The translations under genes were made by a program, and so were the position numbers. Below are positions 21,339 to 34,760 of a stretch of 64,000 bases of DNA, one piece after another. Positions within the stretch are counted from its first letter, which is position 1. Each line of letters starts with the position of its first letter. The DNA lies in contig NC_080572.1 in the NCBI RefSeq assembly GCF_030247185.1, forward strand, positions 32,596,971 to 32,660,970, in the 5' to 3' direction. The stretch comes from Malaya genurostris (Eukaryota; Arthropoda; Insecta; Diptera; Culicidae). The notes beneath the pieces were generated by a model that was not told the DNA's origin, made no database searches, and saw only the letters and a program-made list of their open reading frames with translations.

Positions 21339-23600
21339 CAGAATTAACTATATACTATCGGTTATAAATATTTACAGATAAAACATAATTTGCTACTTTT
21401 AGTTACCTTTTTGTTGTCATCTCACGAGGAGAATTAACACTGACACTAACAACTATAGAGCACTTCTATAACTACAAACTCGAAAATACGGCAACTCTCC
21501 CACAGCAGCATCTCACCCCACTTTATCCTACACCAAAAGCACCTGTTCTATTGCAATTTGCTTTTCGTGCCCTTCTACTTCTGGGTTTGAAAAATATTCA
21601 ACCCAGCTTAGGTTTCTAATTTAAATGTAGTTAGTGTAAACGGTATCAATTATTATACGTTACTATCGTGTCGCTGTGCGTTTTTATCCTGAAGATGAAT
21701 TATTATCGTGAAACATAAATTCGAACTGAATTTGTGTTCAATTAAACATGAAAGCTCCGGGGTAGGATTTGCTTTGCTATTCGCTTGGCCTGCCGGTTAA
21801 CTTGTTCAGAGCATGCCGATGAAAAAAACAACATTGGATGCGCTTTAGTGTGTGTACGCGCCTTGTTTGTGACATGAATCACTGATAAATCAAAGTGATT
21901 ACAGCTGGACGACAAAATCGAACGATTGTTATTTGTGCCACAGTGAACACTGCAGGCTGGCCAGCACAGGAAAAACATGACCTCATAGTAAATGTGTTCA
22001 CACTGAAAACCGAACATGCAGCAAGTTTAAGCGAATTTAATCAGCTTTTCGATTTATTTTGTTTCAATCCATGTTATGCAATGTATACCCAGGATTTTTA
22101 ATTTGAAATTCGAACAACTCATGCCTATGATAATGTGGGAAAATTTTCATTATGCGTAAATCTGGAAAAAGGCTACTTTTGACATCTCTGAATGAAAACT
22201 GCTTCTAACACTTTTACTCTATTATAGCTAACATTTTCGTTTCTGTTGCTGAGTAAGCAGCTCAAGCACTTTTATGTGAATAGAAAATGGTTCACTTTGT
22301 TATTTTTCCTATATGTTTTATAGGAAAATCTAAATTTGATCAAAATAAACAAACAGATGCGTCTACTTTCAGCTCCGATCAAAATATTTTTTTATGGTGT
22401 TTATATCTCCACAACATTTTTTTCTAACCTTTTTTATAGTGCCATAAATTGAAGAGCACATATCGAAAGGGTGAATGCATTGAATATTTATGAAGTGAAT
22501 TTAATATATTTCGTGGTTCAATGCCAGTTCCTATCAAAATATTCGCAGCCAAAGTTTTTTTTCATCTCTTTCAAAATGTCTACAGAACTCGGCTAGCGGC
22601 ACCCCATTTTTTCGACAAATCGGTAGATGCAGATATGCCAGGTCTGCTAATGTCTCTATAAATTAACAGATTACATAATCAAACTGCAGATCCTTTTTCG
22701 TCTGCAGTAATAGTATTACCTGACATCTCTGGTGAACAACTGGACAGCTTCCATACATTCATCGTATAAGTAAGAACATTCTTCACTGTCAGACATGGCG
22801 ACTCCGAAGCAATCAGGCATTAAAAATTTTGGTCCAAAAAGCCTTCGAAATGAATAAACTCCTTTTTTACGATTGTTGTTTTCACTTAAATTTTTCGGTT
22901 TCTAGCCGATTTTCTTGGAGTACCGGTAATCGAATATCCTTTTTGAAATGATCATAAGTAATCACTTTACTGATTAAGTACAAAAAATTCAATCGCTGGA
23001 GTTAATTTAATTCCTTAATAAGTTATTAATTAAGGACTTTAGCTTTCCATCGCTATATAAATGTCCACATATTGTGAACTTAGTCAAAAGTTATAAGCTA
23101 TAAATAAAAGTGTATCGGTAACCGAACACCCTACATATTTTCCTCTGAAAATATTGACTTTTTTACACAATACTTCAAAAAGTATGAAAAATCGTATAAG
23201 TGATGAAAAATTATGACTAAAAAAAATACCTTAAAAGAACTTAAAATGATGGTTGTTTTCCGATTTTAACAAATTTATAATCAAATGAAGCGCCATATAA
23301 TCCAACATGATCCTATTTAATTTCATCAAGTTAACTTTCGCGTCTATATCAGCAGATTTGTTTGTAAATTAGTAGATTTCTAAAATAAGCTGCGGACATG
23401 TTATAGTTGCAGACTTTAGAAAATCACGTGTTTCGTAGACGTTCGTAAAAATTTACACACATTTGAAACAGTCGCCGTCTTTATGTTTTGCTCGTTAAAC
23501 TAATTCCGTGCATCATTCTTTATAGAAAACTTGAAGTCCGTCGACTTTTTACGAGTTTACAGTCTTTTTCAATCCTTCATCAATATATTTGGAATTTTTA
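21339..23600. other. Unassigned AT-rich spacer
   Basis: No gene recognised. Short open frames near 21742-22101 overlap on both strands. No splice-bounded exon or transposase motif was found. Confidence 0.45.
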
Positions 23601-24500
23601 CCTTACACCTCTTGTTTGGATATACAGGGTGATGAGTACTAAAAATTTAAATTGGTTATTGGAAGTGGCAATGCAACAACAGGATAATTTTCTTAGTAAT
23701 GTTCAAAAACTCCAAAACGGAATTCACATAAATTTCTCAGAGACGACTAGAATAGATTCAAATGAAAAGTATTAAGGTTTCATAAACTTCTGTGCTGCTT
23801 CAACCAAATCCGACTTCCGGTTTCGGAACAGGATGGACATCTTTTTAATTCACAGAATCTTGCCTAAACTACCATATGTTTGCTCAGTACTAATCCTTAT
23901 GGTACTTTCTGGTCATCCAATACCATTTCCTTCAATTTTGACATTGATTTTTGTAATCGTAATGGATGGCCTGCAACTGCGGGCTTCTCTCGAAACCATT
24001 ATTCCAAGGTGTAGTCTGCAGGATCACTCGCCCCGTAATATTATTAATAATATTCAACTTATGCCTCCAAAAAAATATTTAAGAACGAAAACCTTTTCGC
24101 CTTTTTCTGGGTATGTGATCACTGTAAAAACCGACTTTTGAGCCAAGGCCTGGAGGGCTGAATTTCACATACAATTCAACGAAGTTTGTCGAGATAAACC
24201 AAGCCTAAACTACAGAACATACATAAATTTAGTTGCAAGGTCTTGTTGTCAGTTATGACGTTCCAGAAATGTATCTGGCTCCGACTTCCGGTTTCGGAAT
24301 TACAGAGTTATTAGTGTTGAAAAGTGAAAATATGTAAACTAATTTTACTCAGAGAGGGCGGAACCGATGTTCACAAGCTTAATATTAAATGAAAGGGCTT
24401 AAGGTCTAACAGAAAAATCCTAGATTTCTTTTAGATTCGACTCCCGGGTCTGAAGTTACAAGGTGATTAGTACAAAAAACTCGATTGCAAAAAGAAGCGG
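23600..24500 (+). repeat. Culicine-type dispersed repeat, decayed copy
   Basis: Contains the family's marker phrases in plus orientation: ATCACTGTAAAAACCGACTT, AAGGCCTGGAGGGCTGA and several forms of TCCGACTTCCGGTTTCGGAA followed by a GTGATTAGTAC-like stretch. It is a diverged copy of the repeat seen in better form at 25.06-26.60 kb. Confidence 0.6.
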
Positions 24501-25059
24501 GTTATTTAAAACTGGCTGGTAGAATCTTCTAATTAGCAGATCTTGTTAGTTGATGGCAAAAAAAATCATTTCTGTTAATAACTGGGAAAACAGTTTGAAA
24601 AATTGACATATGAACACAATGATGTAATGAAAACCGTATCGACGAACAAATTCAACAGAAACAACATTTCTGTTCCCGATTCCGGAAATAGTGATTAAAA
24701 ATCCCAAAATAGAAATTACTTTACTTCGATTTTTTGAAGATTGTTCGTCCATTTTTCACTAACTTAGGTTCAAGTGAAAAAATTTATCATCCCATAGATT
24801 TCTATGAAAATTTATATGTATCCGATTTCCGGTTTTGGAATTAAAAAACTTTTCTAATATGTAGGTCCTATTAGTTGATGGCCAAACGCTTTACCGCTTC
24901 TCAAATTCCGGTTCCAGAAGTATCGGAAGTAGTGATCAAATGAATATATGAATAGTATGTATCAAACCAACCGAAGAAAGTATCCGATTTCGGTAGTGGC
25001 CAAGGCCCCTTGGACCCCCTTTGGGTACGTGCCTGTTACCAGGTGAATCAATATAAGTT

Positions 25060-26600
25060 TTGCTTTCTCATATAGAAAGGCTATACAATCACTGCAAAAA
25101 CCGACTTTTGAACCAAGGCCCGGAGGGCCGATTGTCATATACCATTCTACTCAGGTCGACGAATATCTGTGTGAGTATGTGTGTGTGACAAATATTGTCA
25201 CTCACTTTTCTCGGAGATGGCTCAACCGATTTTCACAAAGATTCAAATGAAAGGTCTCAAGGTCCCATACAAAGATCTGGAATTTCATTTAGTTCCGACT
25301 TCTGGTTATGGAATTACAGGATGATATGCACCAGAAAGGAGAAAATAATGTCACTCACTTTGCTCAAAGATGGGAGAACCAGGCCCATACAAAGTTCCTG
25401 CATTTCATTTGTTTTCGACTTCCGGTTCCGGAATTACATGGTGATATGCACCAAAAATGTTGAAAATTATACATTAAAAATGTGAAAATAATGTCACTCA
25501 CTTTTCTCGGAGATGGCTCAACCGATTGTCACAAACTTAGATTCAAATCAAAGGTCTCATGGTCCCATACAAAGTTACTGAATTTTATTTGGATCCGGCT
25601 TCCGGTTCCGAAATTACAGGGGGATATGAACCAAAAATGTGAAAATAATGCCACTCGCTTTTTTCCGAGATGGCTCAACCGATTTCCACAAATTTAGATT
25701 CAAATGAAAGGTCTTCCGGTCCCATACATAATTCCTGAATTTCATCCGGATCCGACTTCCGGTTCCGGAGTTATAGGGTAAAGTGTGTTCAATATTGTAC
25801 ACCGTCACATAAACCGGCGAAACAAAACACGTAAAATTTTTTCTAAACTGGTCTCAAAACAACACAAATCGATAGTCATTATCAGTAGGCAACTAAACAA
25901 ATCGATTCCGGCTATCCTGGTTCCCGGTATCCGGTTCCGGAAGTACCGGAAATAGTGGTCATATATACTAGAATGGATCTCACTTACTTTTCTCAGCGAT
26001 GGTTTGACCGATTTCCACAAACTTAGATTCAAATGAAAGGTCTTCCGGTCCCATACGGAATTCCTGAATTTCATCCGGGTCCGACTTCCGCTTTCGGAGT
26101 TATAGGGTAAAGTGTGTTCAATATTGTACACCGGCGAAACAAAAAACGTAAAAAAAATTCTAACTGGACTCTAAACCGTTATTCCCAATCTTAGAGTCAA
26201 TTGAAAGGTCTTATGGTCCTACCAAAAATTACTGCATATTTTCGAATGCAACAAACATTTGAATCGTAATTTAGAGTGCGTACTAGTAGAGTTTGTATGT
26301 CATGTTAGTTGGTGGCCGGTTCGTACGGACTTTGATTATACCGGTTCTCGGGTTCCGGTGCCGGAAGTGCATATAATAGTGAATCAGGAATCAGAACAAA
26401 TTGGCTCAAATGGCAAATGGCACTTCGTTTTCCTAAGGATGACCGACGCAATCAAAGCACTGTTTTATTCTGTATGTTATACTAGTTAATGTACAAACAA
26501 TCTCTTGGTTTCCTTCAAAAATCGAAGAAAAATTTTTTGAATAGACTACCACAATATTATACATGAGAAAGGCATCATTACACCACTAGGTGGATTAAAA
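25060..26600 (+). repeat. Culicine-type dispersed repeat with internal monomer array
   Basis: Begins near TTTCTCATATAGAAAGGCTA, followed by ATCACTGCAAAAACCGACTT and AAGGCCCGGAGGGCCGA. It ends near GAGAAAGGCATC and CACCACTAGGTGGATTAA. Between these lies an array with monomers starting near 25197, 25350, 25493, 25650 and 25978 (spacing about 143-157 bp, then a double step). Each monomer has TCACTCACTTTTCTCGGAGA, CAACCGATTTTCACAAA, AAATGAAAGGTCT, CCCATACA and GACTTCCGGTTCCGGA. No protein is encoded. The same family recurs in this window in both orientations. Confidence 0.75.
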
Positions 26601-29600
26601 CAGGTTTTTGAATTTTAAATTACAATCAATTTCAGTACGGAAAACAACTAGATAACGTCTTCCCTGATGGTACAATATGAAACCAGAACAATTTGATAAA
26701 CAAAAATTATAACCACTGCAAAGTACTATTTCAAATTCAGTGTACATTTGCCAACCCACACTGTCTACACTCTGTGCAAAGCTATAATCAAACGCTTCTT
26801 TTGTGCAAATTTAACTACTAACCCCAACCAAACGAACAGAGTAAGTATACCCAAAGGCCGACGACAGTATTGCTCTAATTTCATTCAAAAACAGTCAACC
26901 CGCGTCATTATTCCGGTCAGACGAACCACTACTAAAATGTATTCATTCCCGAGCAATTACTTCCGACTGGTGCTCTTTCGTTCTCGATATAGCTTCGATT
27001 TAGCTGGTGGCTCCCGAAGCGACATCTGATCCACATTCACCACGAAGAGAGACATCCCGAAACTCTCGGTTTGTTCCGAATATAGCGTCAAGACCACTGA
27101 GAACTAAATTGATTTTCACTGTAAATTATGCAAATGTGGTGTTCTGGTACTGTTGCAAATTCTGACCATCCCCAGTTGAACCAAGATCAGTATCTAAATC
27201 CAAGGACCAGCCACCACACAGATGAGATTCGTAATCACATCCTATGCTTTTCGGGCCGAGTACAAAGACAAGTCGCGCGTCGCTCGAGCCTGAAACCCCC
27301 CTACCAAACCGGCCAACTGGATTTGATGTATTATTCATATCCATTCTTGTTGGTGCTCCTTCAGGTCGTAGCCTTGAGAGGCTATTAAAATTCATCCTCA
27401 TCAACAGTAGTAGCCTGGAGGCTTTTAGTTTCAATCCAAGGATTCACATTCAAAGCCGAATAGTTGAAATTCCAAGCAGTTTCCTCGAGTTGAAACATTA
27501 GCACACACACGCCAATCGACGACGCAGGCAGTACTAGCTGCGTCCATTTGAATGTCGACAGCCATATGCAAAACCCATCTCAAAAGAGAAGGATAATGAT
27601 TACTGGAATCTCTTTACTAGAGCATTTCGTGTTCGTCGTCGTAGTCGACTGGTATAGGCTGGTTAGTAATCACAATACACATGAATGGCGTCATGCCGAA
27701 TACTCATCTCATCACGTCTAATATATACTGGGCTGTACAGGGCTTCAAATTAGATCCTGCTTCGTGATTGTTCGCTAGTTAGACTTTCGTCGAGGTTTGT
27801 TCAGCAAACGGCAAGCGTTCGTGCCGACTCTCTGCAAATGGTAGATAATCAGTTAATCTCGTGACCAAATATGTAATGGAGACATACGATGGTTGACTAA
27901 AAAATCTTAAAACTAATATTTCAATCATAGCATATGTTTGTAAGTTTGCAATGATTGATTGATATAACTACTATCTTGTCTATTACTTCTTTTCAGGTGA
28001 GTTACTCGTTTCTTTGTTCGATCATTGATAACTTCGAAACCATTCTTCGTAAGTACATTTGTGAAAAAAATAGCAAAAAGGAATAGATTCTACAGAAGTT
28101 TTAATAACTTAAACTTTAATAAAAATTTCTTCATAAAATGGATCATACGATATTTTCGAAATTTACCATTGGAGTACGAAATCAATCACTCATAATTTAA
28201 AATAAACATCGTCAATAATTACCAGAAAAGCGTTATCCCAAAGCATCATCTTTTAAAAACAAGGACCATAAACCATAGAATCCCCCATCGATGCCCGGTC
28301 ACCCTTCGCCGATTCCGATTGCACAGCGAGGCTTCGGCTCAGCACAGGCAACCGGAGCGGATATGGGGATGATCATAACGAAAACGACCGCACCGTTGTT
28401 AACTAGGTCGAAAAGCTCTACCAGTTCTTCGGCCGCACTCGCTCACTTACTCAACCCTCATGTACCTTGCATGTGGCCAACCGCCCTGCCTTGGCGAACG
28501 AAATATACTTATCTGATAGGACTTCCCAGTCTGCCTAGACAGAGGCCTGCTCCGTGTACTAGAATGTAAGAAAGATGAAAAGCCCCCATCATCGCCATAG
28601 ACTACATGCGTCGTTATTTTTCCTGCCGCCGACTGCTGTCTGAATTGTGGTACTGAAGATAAGGCGTTTGTTTTTTTTTTCCTTTTTTGTTTGCAAGGCA
28701 GAGATTAGCGATGGAACGCGGCAGTGGGAACCATAGAATTGAGATCGTAAAATTTGCGCGGAAGGAAAAAAACCTGCAGAAAAAATGGGTCCACATGTGG
28801 TGAATGGTAATGAGGAAGTTGCAGGAGCTTCCGGGATGTATGTAAGTGGCATTGGTGCGTATTGGCAAGTCAGTTTGCTAGCTAAGTAATACGTAGCCAT
28901 GGGCGTGACGGGATCTAATTTAACATCCTTTGAACAGCGTGACTTGTGCTGCAAGGGCATATCGGGAAAATGTATAGCTGTTTTCATTTCTTATTTTTCT
29001 TATTTCGTCAAGTTATGACCCTGTTTTCAACTGGAAAATGTGACGGTAATTAGCTTTTTATCTTCCGTCCAGCCTGTTCTCCTTTTTGGGGAATTTCTGC
29101 TCTGGCTCGATGTTGGCTTCTGTGACAATGCCAACACGATGTAGGCTTTTAAAATGCAAATCAAGATTTTTATTAACAACTTAAATATTTGTACACGATA
29201 TTTCTTCTCTCACCCGAAACACTCCGAGAACTTCCCACCAACTTTCAATGTTTAGCCTGACTAGCTCCGTAACCAACATCAACTTACAAAAACTTTGGAC
29301 AGAGAGGGTATGCAAGTCACATAAAAAGTAAGCGATATTAGGATAATTTACAACCCTCGCTCTCTTTGCGACGTTGTTGAGGTTGTTATTCTGTTTAGTT
29401 CCGACTCGTTAGAGGTGACCTTCTATGCCATAAACGAGATGGTGGTGCAGGTGGCTAGGTAGCAGTAACTGATGGGGAGACTTATTCGAAGGCTGATAAT
29501 TTATTGTATTTGGAACAGTAGAAGAGGAGTCAGTGCCTACCTTTTTAGGGCTCCCCGATGGCTTCGGTTACAAATTGCTGACTCTGGAATACCTGAATGC

Positions 29601-31850
29601 CCGAAGATCTATTGTTATCAGTCGGTGTGATGCGTATGTAGAGGTTGAACTCTAACTATAGAATTGTAAGGAAAAGATGGACATCAACTGTTCAGCGAAA
29701 ATAAAATTGGATTTTCCAACAAGCTGATATAGCTTTGAATCCTTCTACATTAATCGCACGTATGTATGATAGATTTTCTGTCTTGCGTCTTAGATTTTCA
29801 CGTACACCATGGCTCAAATCGATTACATACGTTATACATCAATTCAAGCATTTAACACAACCTGCCCGAAATGAACCAAATTCAGTATAGAATTCTCAAT
29901 CTGTTTTATGTCGTATGTTTTTACTGTCTATTTCATATTGCACAACGTTTCGACTACTGGTGCAAGGTGCAAGGGACCAGATTTAACGTTCCTCGTCAAA
30001 AAACATACATAATTTGTTGGACCACACGAGCCCGAAATCAGTATACCCACAAAAAATCCCATGAAAAACGTGTGTATGTATGTGTAAACAGCAAAAATTC
30101 GGACAAACTGCAGTTTAAGCTTTTATTTAATATTAAATCAAGAAATAACATGAACAAATAACAGTGTTGATTCGGTAAAAACAACATTAATTATATTTTC
30201 TCATAAGCCAAGGGCTTCTTTTCTTAAATCAAACAATAATCATATTTGCAAATCGAATGATATTGAATTAACATGGTCTGATCAAGCAAAATATTTAGGT
30301 TTAACGTATGACCAATCCAACAAAGTGTAATATCCCTGGTTTAGTGCAAATGTGTTACACAGTCTCACAAATATATAACCATTAGATGTAATGTCACATA
30401 ATATTATAACCAAATTCTGACCAAAATCGATGCAACCTTCAACTGAATCCATTCACTCTTTCTTCTCTGCTAGTAAGTTAGTTGATAAGTTCCTTTCTCC
30501 TATTACACTTTACAAGTAGGTTTACAAATATTCCTACAAAACATATAATTTCGGAAACAAATGATGTCTTATCGGTACTAACAAAACCATGTATATAAAG
30601 GGCTGAAAAGTTATCACTTGTGACTGAAGACCCAACTTAAATCTTAAATGTTTGAAGACGACAATTCAAGAAGTATTTCCTTTTCTTTCTTCAGTTATCG
30701 GGTTTCATATCTGGTTGTTTCATTTTACTGCTATATATTCAACAAACCTTTTTCTCATAACAACATTAATTCTTTTTTATTGCTATTTTGTTTCTGAGAA
30801 GAGATATTCAATGATTTTTTTCTTCCTCCATGTTATTTCTTGTCCTTCAAGATTAGAAATTGAATAATAATAACAATCAATTATCGTTGAAATCAGTTAA
30901 TATTAAAATGTTAATAACGGCGATAACAGATCAATCAATATAACAAATTAACCATTCTCCATAGCAAATAGTAAGAATATAGTGAAAATATTAAACAATC
31001 AAGACAAGCGTGATAGCTGTTAACCTTTGCCTAATGACTTAAAATGATTTGATGAAATCTTTAGAATAATGAATTCACTGCGGAAACTCAGCATAGATCA
31101 GGTTGCCCGTAGCAAACAAGCAAACCATACCACGTCCACAACGGCAGTCGGTAAAGACTTTGAGTGCAAAAGCCGGATAAAAACATTTGTTTTGAATAAC
31201 TAGCTATGTTTTTGTCCAATTTTTGCATTGAATGATTTTTGTCCGGTTCTTGCAAAATAGGTGTCTTCAAACGATTCTTGCATTACAAAATTCATGTCCA
31301 GCAAAAACTTCAATCCGTTGAAGCTCCCAATATTTTTATACGGTTTTTGCCATCAAAAATACTTAAACGGATTTTTCAAACTAGGTTGCACTTATCCGCC
31401 TTTTTATTCAGCCGTTCATTTGTATAGAGATTTTTAATACATCGCTATAATGAATGACCCATTTTGCCTAAATCTCATTCACTCGTTTCTACGTACTGCA
31501 GTTTAGAGAAGTTCATTCCTATTCATTACGTTTTCGTTACTCTCCAAAAATTTTCTTCTGGTTTCACGAATAGGAACTGTGAATCAAAACATTCTAGGAC
31601 TTCAGCATCGTGTATTGTTGAAAAGTTGACAATGAATTTTTCTATGCATCCGAGCATCTTGAAGCCGGAAATACTGAAATTTATACTAACAAATATCTTT
31701 TTCCCGTGACACGCGTGGAGTGCACAGAAGCATATACGGACTCTAGTAACAAGTGTTGGACTAACATCCGTTCCCAATTGTGTGTATCCAGAAAATATAC
31801 ACTGTTGGATGATTTGCCAGTTCCTGGATTGAGATTTGTGGTATAAACTA
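26601..31850. other. Unassigned region with a few GC-richer islands
   Basis: Mostly AT-rich without recognised genes. GC-richer islands occur at 26.9-27.8, 28.27-28.95 and 29.4-29.6 kb. They hold open frames (28291-28569 plus, 28589-28987 minus, and a Ser/His-rich minus-strand frame at about 29411-29565) without a recognisable domain or clean splice sites. These could be exons or regulatory islands, but I cannot support a gene call. Confidence 0.4.
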
Positions 31851-31859
31851 GATTTGTTT

Positions 31860-32250
31860 TGTTTCTCTGATAAATAAAGGCAATGCAATTGCTGAGAAAA
31901 CCGAACTTGCAGTCGAGGACCGGTAGACTCATTTCGACTAACTTCGTCGAAATTGCAAAATGTCTGCGTGTTCCAAATAATGTCATATGATTCTCGCTAT
32001 GATGACTTATTCGGACAAACTTCGCTTGATATGAATAGTCGTATAATTCAATGAAATTCATACCCTATTTCATTTCGATTCCAGAAATACAAGGTAGTAT
32101 GTGTTAAACAACTGCGGCGCGGCAGCCAAGTTAGATTCAAATAAAAGAACATGCAGTACCGTGCAATTTCAATGATTTTCAACCTGATGTAACTTCCGGT
32201 TCCAGAATTACAGGGCAGTGAGTGAATAGAACTTCTATTCCTACACAGAA
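31860..32250 (+). repeat. Dispersed repeat fragment
   Basis: A diverged copy of the 25-kb family: AAAGGCAATGCAATTGCTGAG, a degraded AAAACCGAACTT, and later AACTTCCGGTTCCAGAATTA with CAGGGCAGTGAG. Plus orientation. Confidence 0.5.
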
Positions 32251-32788
32251 AATAAAAAGTGTGTGCATTTTATTTGAATCCTTATTACTGAATTTTGAGC
32301 AAAAAAGACTTATTCTTTCATTCGTCGAAGAGATAGAGTAAAACTAGCCAAAATCAAAGCATTCGTTCAAAAAACTTAAATTCTGCCTTGAATTGAGTAA
32401 ATGATACTGGAAGTTACGAGAATGTTACGTATTATTGAGTAAATACAGTTACTTTCCAGTATATTTTCGAACGGGCCTTATGGAAACTATTTAGAACCAT
32501 TCTACCTAATATTAGATTATTGAAAGATTTCTGCAATTGGTTGAAAAGTACTAAAAATTAGGTAGTTTTCTGGTTCCGTGTAGCATTTATATACTTGAAG
32601 ATGTATCAGGAATCTGAGCAAATTGGCTTAAATGGGACGTTTCCCTGGAAATTCGGAGAATTGTGCTTCATCATTTTCCTGATGGTAATAGAAGGATATA
32701 AGGAACATGGAGAGAAATTGTGTAGTGGATGAATTGGGAAAACAGCACAAAACAAGCAAACGCTCTGTACCCCCGAAAGAATGCTGGA

Positions 32789-32861
32789 CGATCAGCAGGT
32801 GACAGAATGTACATGTAATAACGATCAGCACGATCAGCAGGTGACAGAATGTACATGTAAT
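32789..32861 (+). repeat. Perfect 31-bp tandem duplication
   Basis: A 31-bp unit starting CGATCAGCAGGTGACAGAAT occurs at 32789-32819 and again at 32831-32861 without change (period 42). A partial third start, CGATCAGCA, lies between them. This is a local recent duplication. Confidence 0.85.
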
Positions 32862-34061
32862 TGTGCGTTTCCGGAAGTAAATTCGATGCTCCATAAGGGA
32901 TGCTAAACAATCTGCTAAAACCTATTAAGGTGAATACTGCAAGGATTTATTTACTCCACGGAAAACTATGAGCCCCTCTGACTGTAGCTCTTACCACATT
33001 GGGTGAGAACCGATAGAATATCCACCATGTTTAGCTCTCCATACACATTCCATCCAACCATTTATGGAGAACCATAAACCTGGACACCTAGTTGCGTCAA
33101 TGCGGGCAGTTATGTACCGGATGATATGAATTATCGTAATCGTCTTCACACGTATACATGTTGTTGTGTTGTCTCAAATTTATTATAATAATGGTTTTCT
33201 CAAACTTATGTGTACTTTTCCATTGATACTATGTCGTTTTTGAAATAGAGTGTAAATATATTTCCAGTGAACAAAGTTAATTTCAAACATGGGGATCCGA
33301 GGAGAACAATCATGTTTCCAAAGGGGTCCGCTATGTGAAAAAGTTAGGACCCACTGCTGTAGACTATGGCGACTCTGGCTTTCATCGTATTTTCTACTGA
33401 TTTCTAGTCAATTGAAGGTCACATCATATAAATCACGGAGCCGCTTGATAACAACCCCTATATTAGTAAGTAATTTTCAATTTTATCGCGATATTTTGAA
33501 TGGACAAAGTCGGGCTTTCAACGTGGGCATTCAGAATCAATTTTTTTCCAGTTCCACCTAATTCCAACAATTTCATTACTGTACAAATCGAGACGAAAAA
33601 TTCAGCACCTAAACGATTGTACTTTAAAAGAAATCACTGTCCAAACACTCTAATTTCAATCACTAGACGCACAGTTCAAATTAAATGAACCTCAGATTAC
33701 AATAGGATCAGGTACTATTTTTAAATATGAACCTATATTGTAAATCGAATGATCGACATAACAGGATAAAAATATATTGTCTAGTGCAGACAGAGCTTTC
33801 TGAATAAAAAATATGCAACTCTCTAACATGTTTGATCATTTTTAACCAAATCTTGTCAAGCGGAACAAAAACCTCGCCAAAACACACAAGAGTTTTTTTC
33901 CTGTGATCTTTTTGTACACAGTGAAAGAGGGTGTTGCAAACACGCCAACATCCCCGACAAGTGAGTAGTGCCAGAAGTGCGTATTCTCTATCTAAACGTT
34001 GAATCTAAAACCTAGCTGGAACTTTTCAAGCTGTTCCACCGTCATCGTCTGTTTCGCTGAG
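32862..34061. other. Unassigned sequence before the candidate exons
   Basis: No supported gene. The open frame 33289-33561 has no recognisable domain. The last part, from about 34000, is in the same reading frame as the exons that follow but has a TGA at 34058-34060. Confidence 0.4.
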
Positions 34062-34163
34062 ATGCGGAAAGTGTAGAACTAAATTTGATGACACCTTTCT
34101 GCTATGTACTAGTCCGACCCGAAAAATGCTTCACGCATTACAAATGCGTTCGTTTCTTTCGAG
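34062..34163 (+). CDS. Candidate exon 1 of an unidentified gene or pseudogene
   Basis: An open frame reading AESVELNLMTPFCYVLVRPE and on through a Cys/Phe-rich end. It has an acceptor-like pyrimidine tract ending CTGAG at 34061 and a donor GAG|GTATAG after 34163. It ends in phase 1. The next candidate exon starts in the matching phase, and the intron (34164-34268, 105 nt) has a consensus branch point ACTAAC at 34241-34246, 22 nt before TTTTTAG. Function unknown. An alternative frame here is also open (it contains RCGKCRTKFDDTFLLC), so the frame choice rests on splice compatibility. Confidence 0.4.
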
Positions 34164-34268
34164 GTATAGAGAATAGAGAATAGAGTATGCTTTGAATCCG
34201 TGTCCAAAACTGCAACCCGAAATTCGACAGAATTCGGAAAACTAACTCTGTTGGTGCTAGCTTTTTAG

Positions 34269-34604
34269 CACATCAGTTTCGTTCAAAGTGGGTTACAGTA
34301 TGTCGCGACGAACATGGACCCATCGCGGCTTACTGGCGTAGCAACGACGAATGAGCGATGTATTTAGAATGCGGATGGCATGTGAAGCCAGTTTCGGAAC
34401 GACCAAACGATGGTGGTTGCGTTCAGCTTTTTCCTTTGCGAACCACCGAATTTCGTGTCACATTTTTCATTGTTCTGCTGAGACTGACGACGCAAGGACC
34501 ACAAACGGTACTGCGAAATCTAATGACGCTGCTTCATTGTCGCGTTATGCTGTCAGCCGGTGTGACGAAAAAGAGTACCTTTTTGCGTTGTTCTTCCAAA
34601 AATG
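34269..34604 (+). CDS. Candidate exon 2, with one in-frame TGA
   Basis: Reads HQFRSKWVTVCRDEHGPIAA and on to a TGA at 34352-34354, then continues open for 83 codons, including NDGGCVQLFPLRTTEFRVTF and GPQTVLRNLMTLLHC. The amphipathic pattern looks like real folded protein. Donor ATG|GTAGAG follows 34604 (phase 1). The TGA may be a disabling nonsense change (for example from CGA), a readthrough stop, or less likely a selenocysteine codon. I do not recognise the family and give no function. An overlapping frame (34351-34608) is also open but less protein-like. Confidence 0.45.
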
Positions 34605-34760
34605 GTAGAGGTTCATTTTTAGATATATGTATAATTGATTCAGATGTTTGATGAACAATTGAAAACTCCTAAACATATCTAATATATAGCATACATGACA
34701 TTCAGTGATTATTTCCTAACTATCCATCAATGACGGGAATACTATTTTTGATTTCCTCAG

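Noticed and set aside
28291..28987. GC-richer open frames on both strands
   Set aside because: They have no recognisable family and no convincing splice sites; rich in Ser, Thr and Pro by composition only.
34351..34608. 85-codon frame starting at 34351
   Set aside because: It overlaps the candidate exon in another register, has a less protein-like pattern and no splice-compatible continuation.
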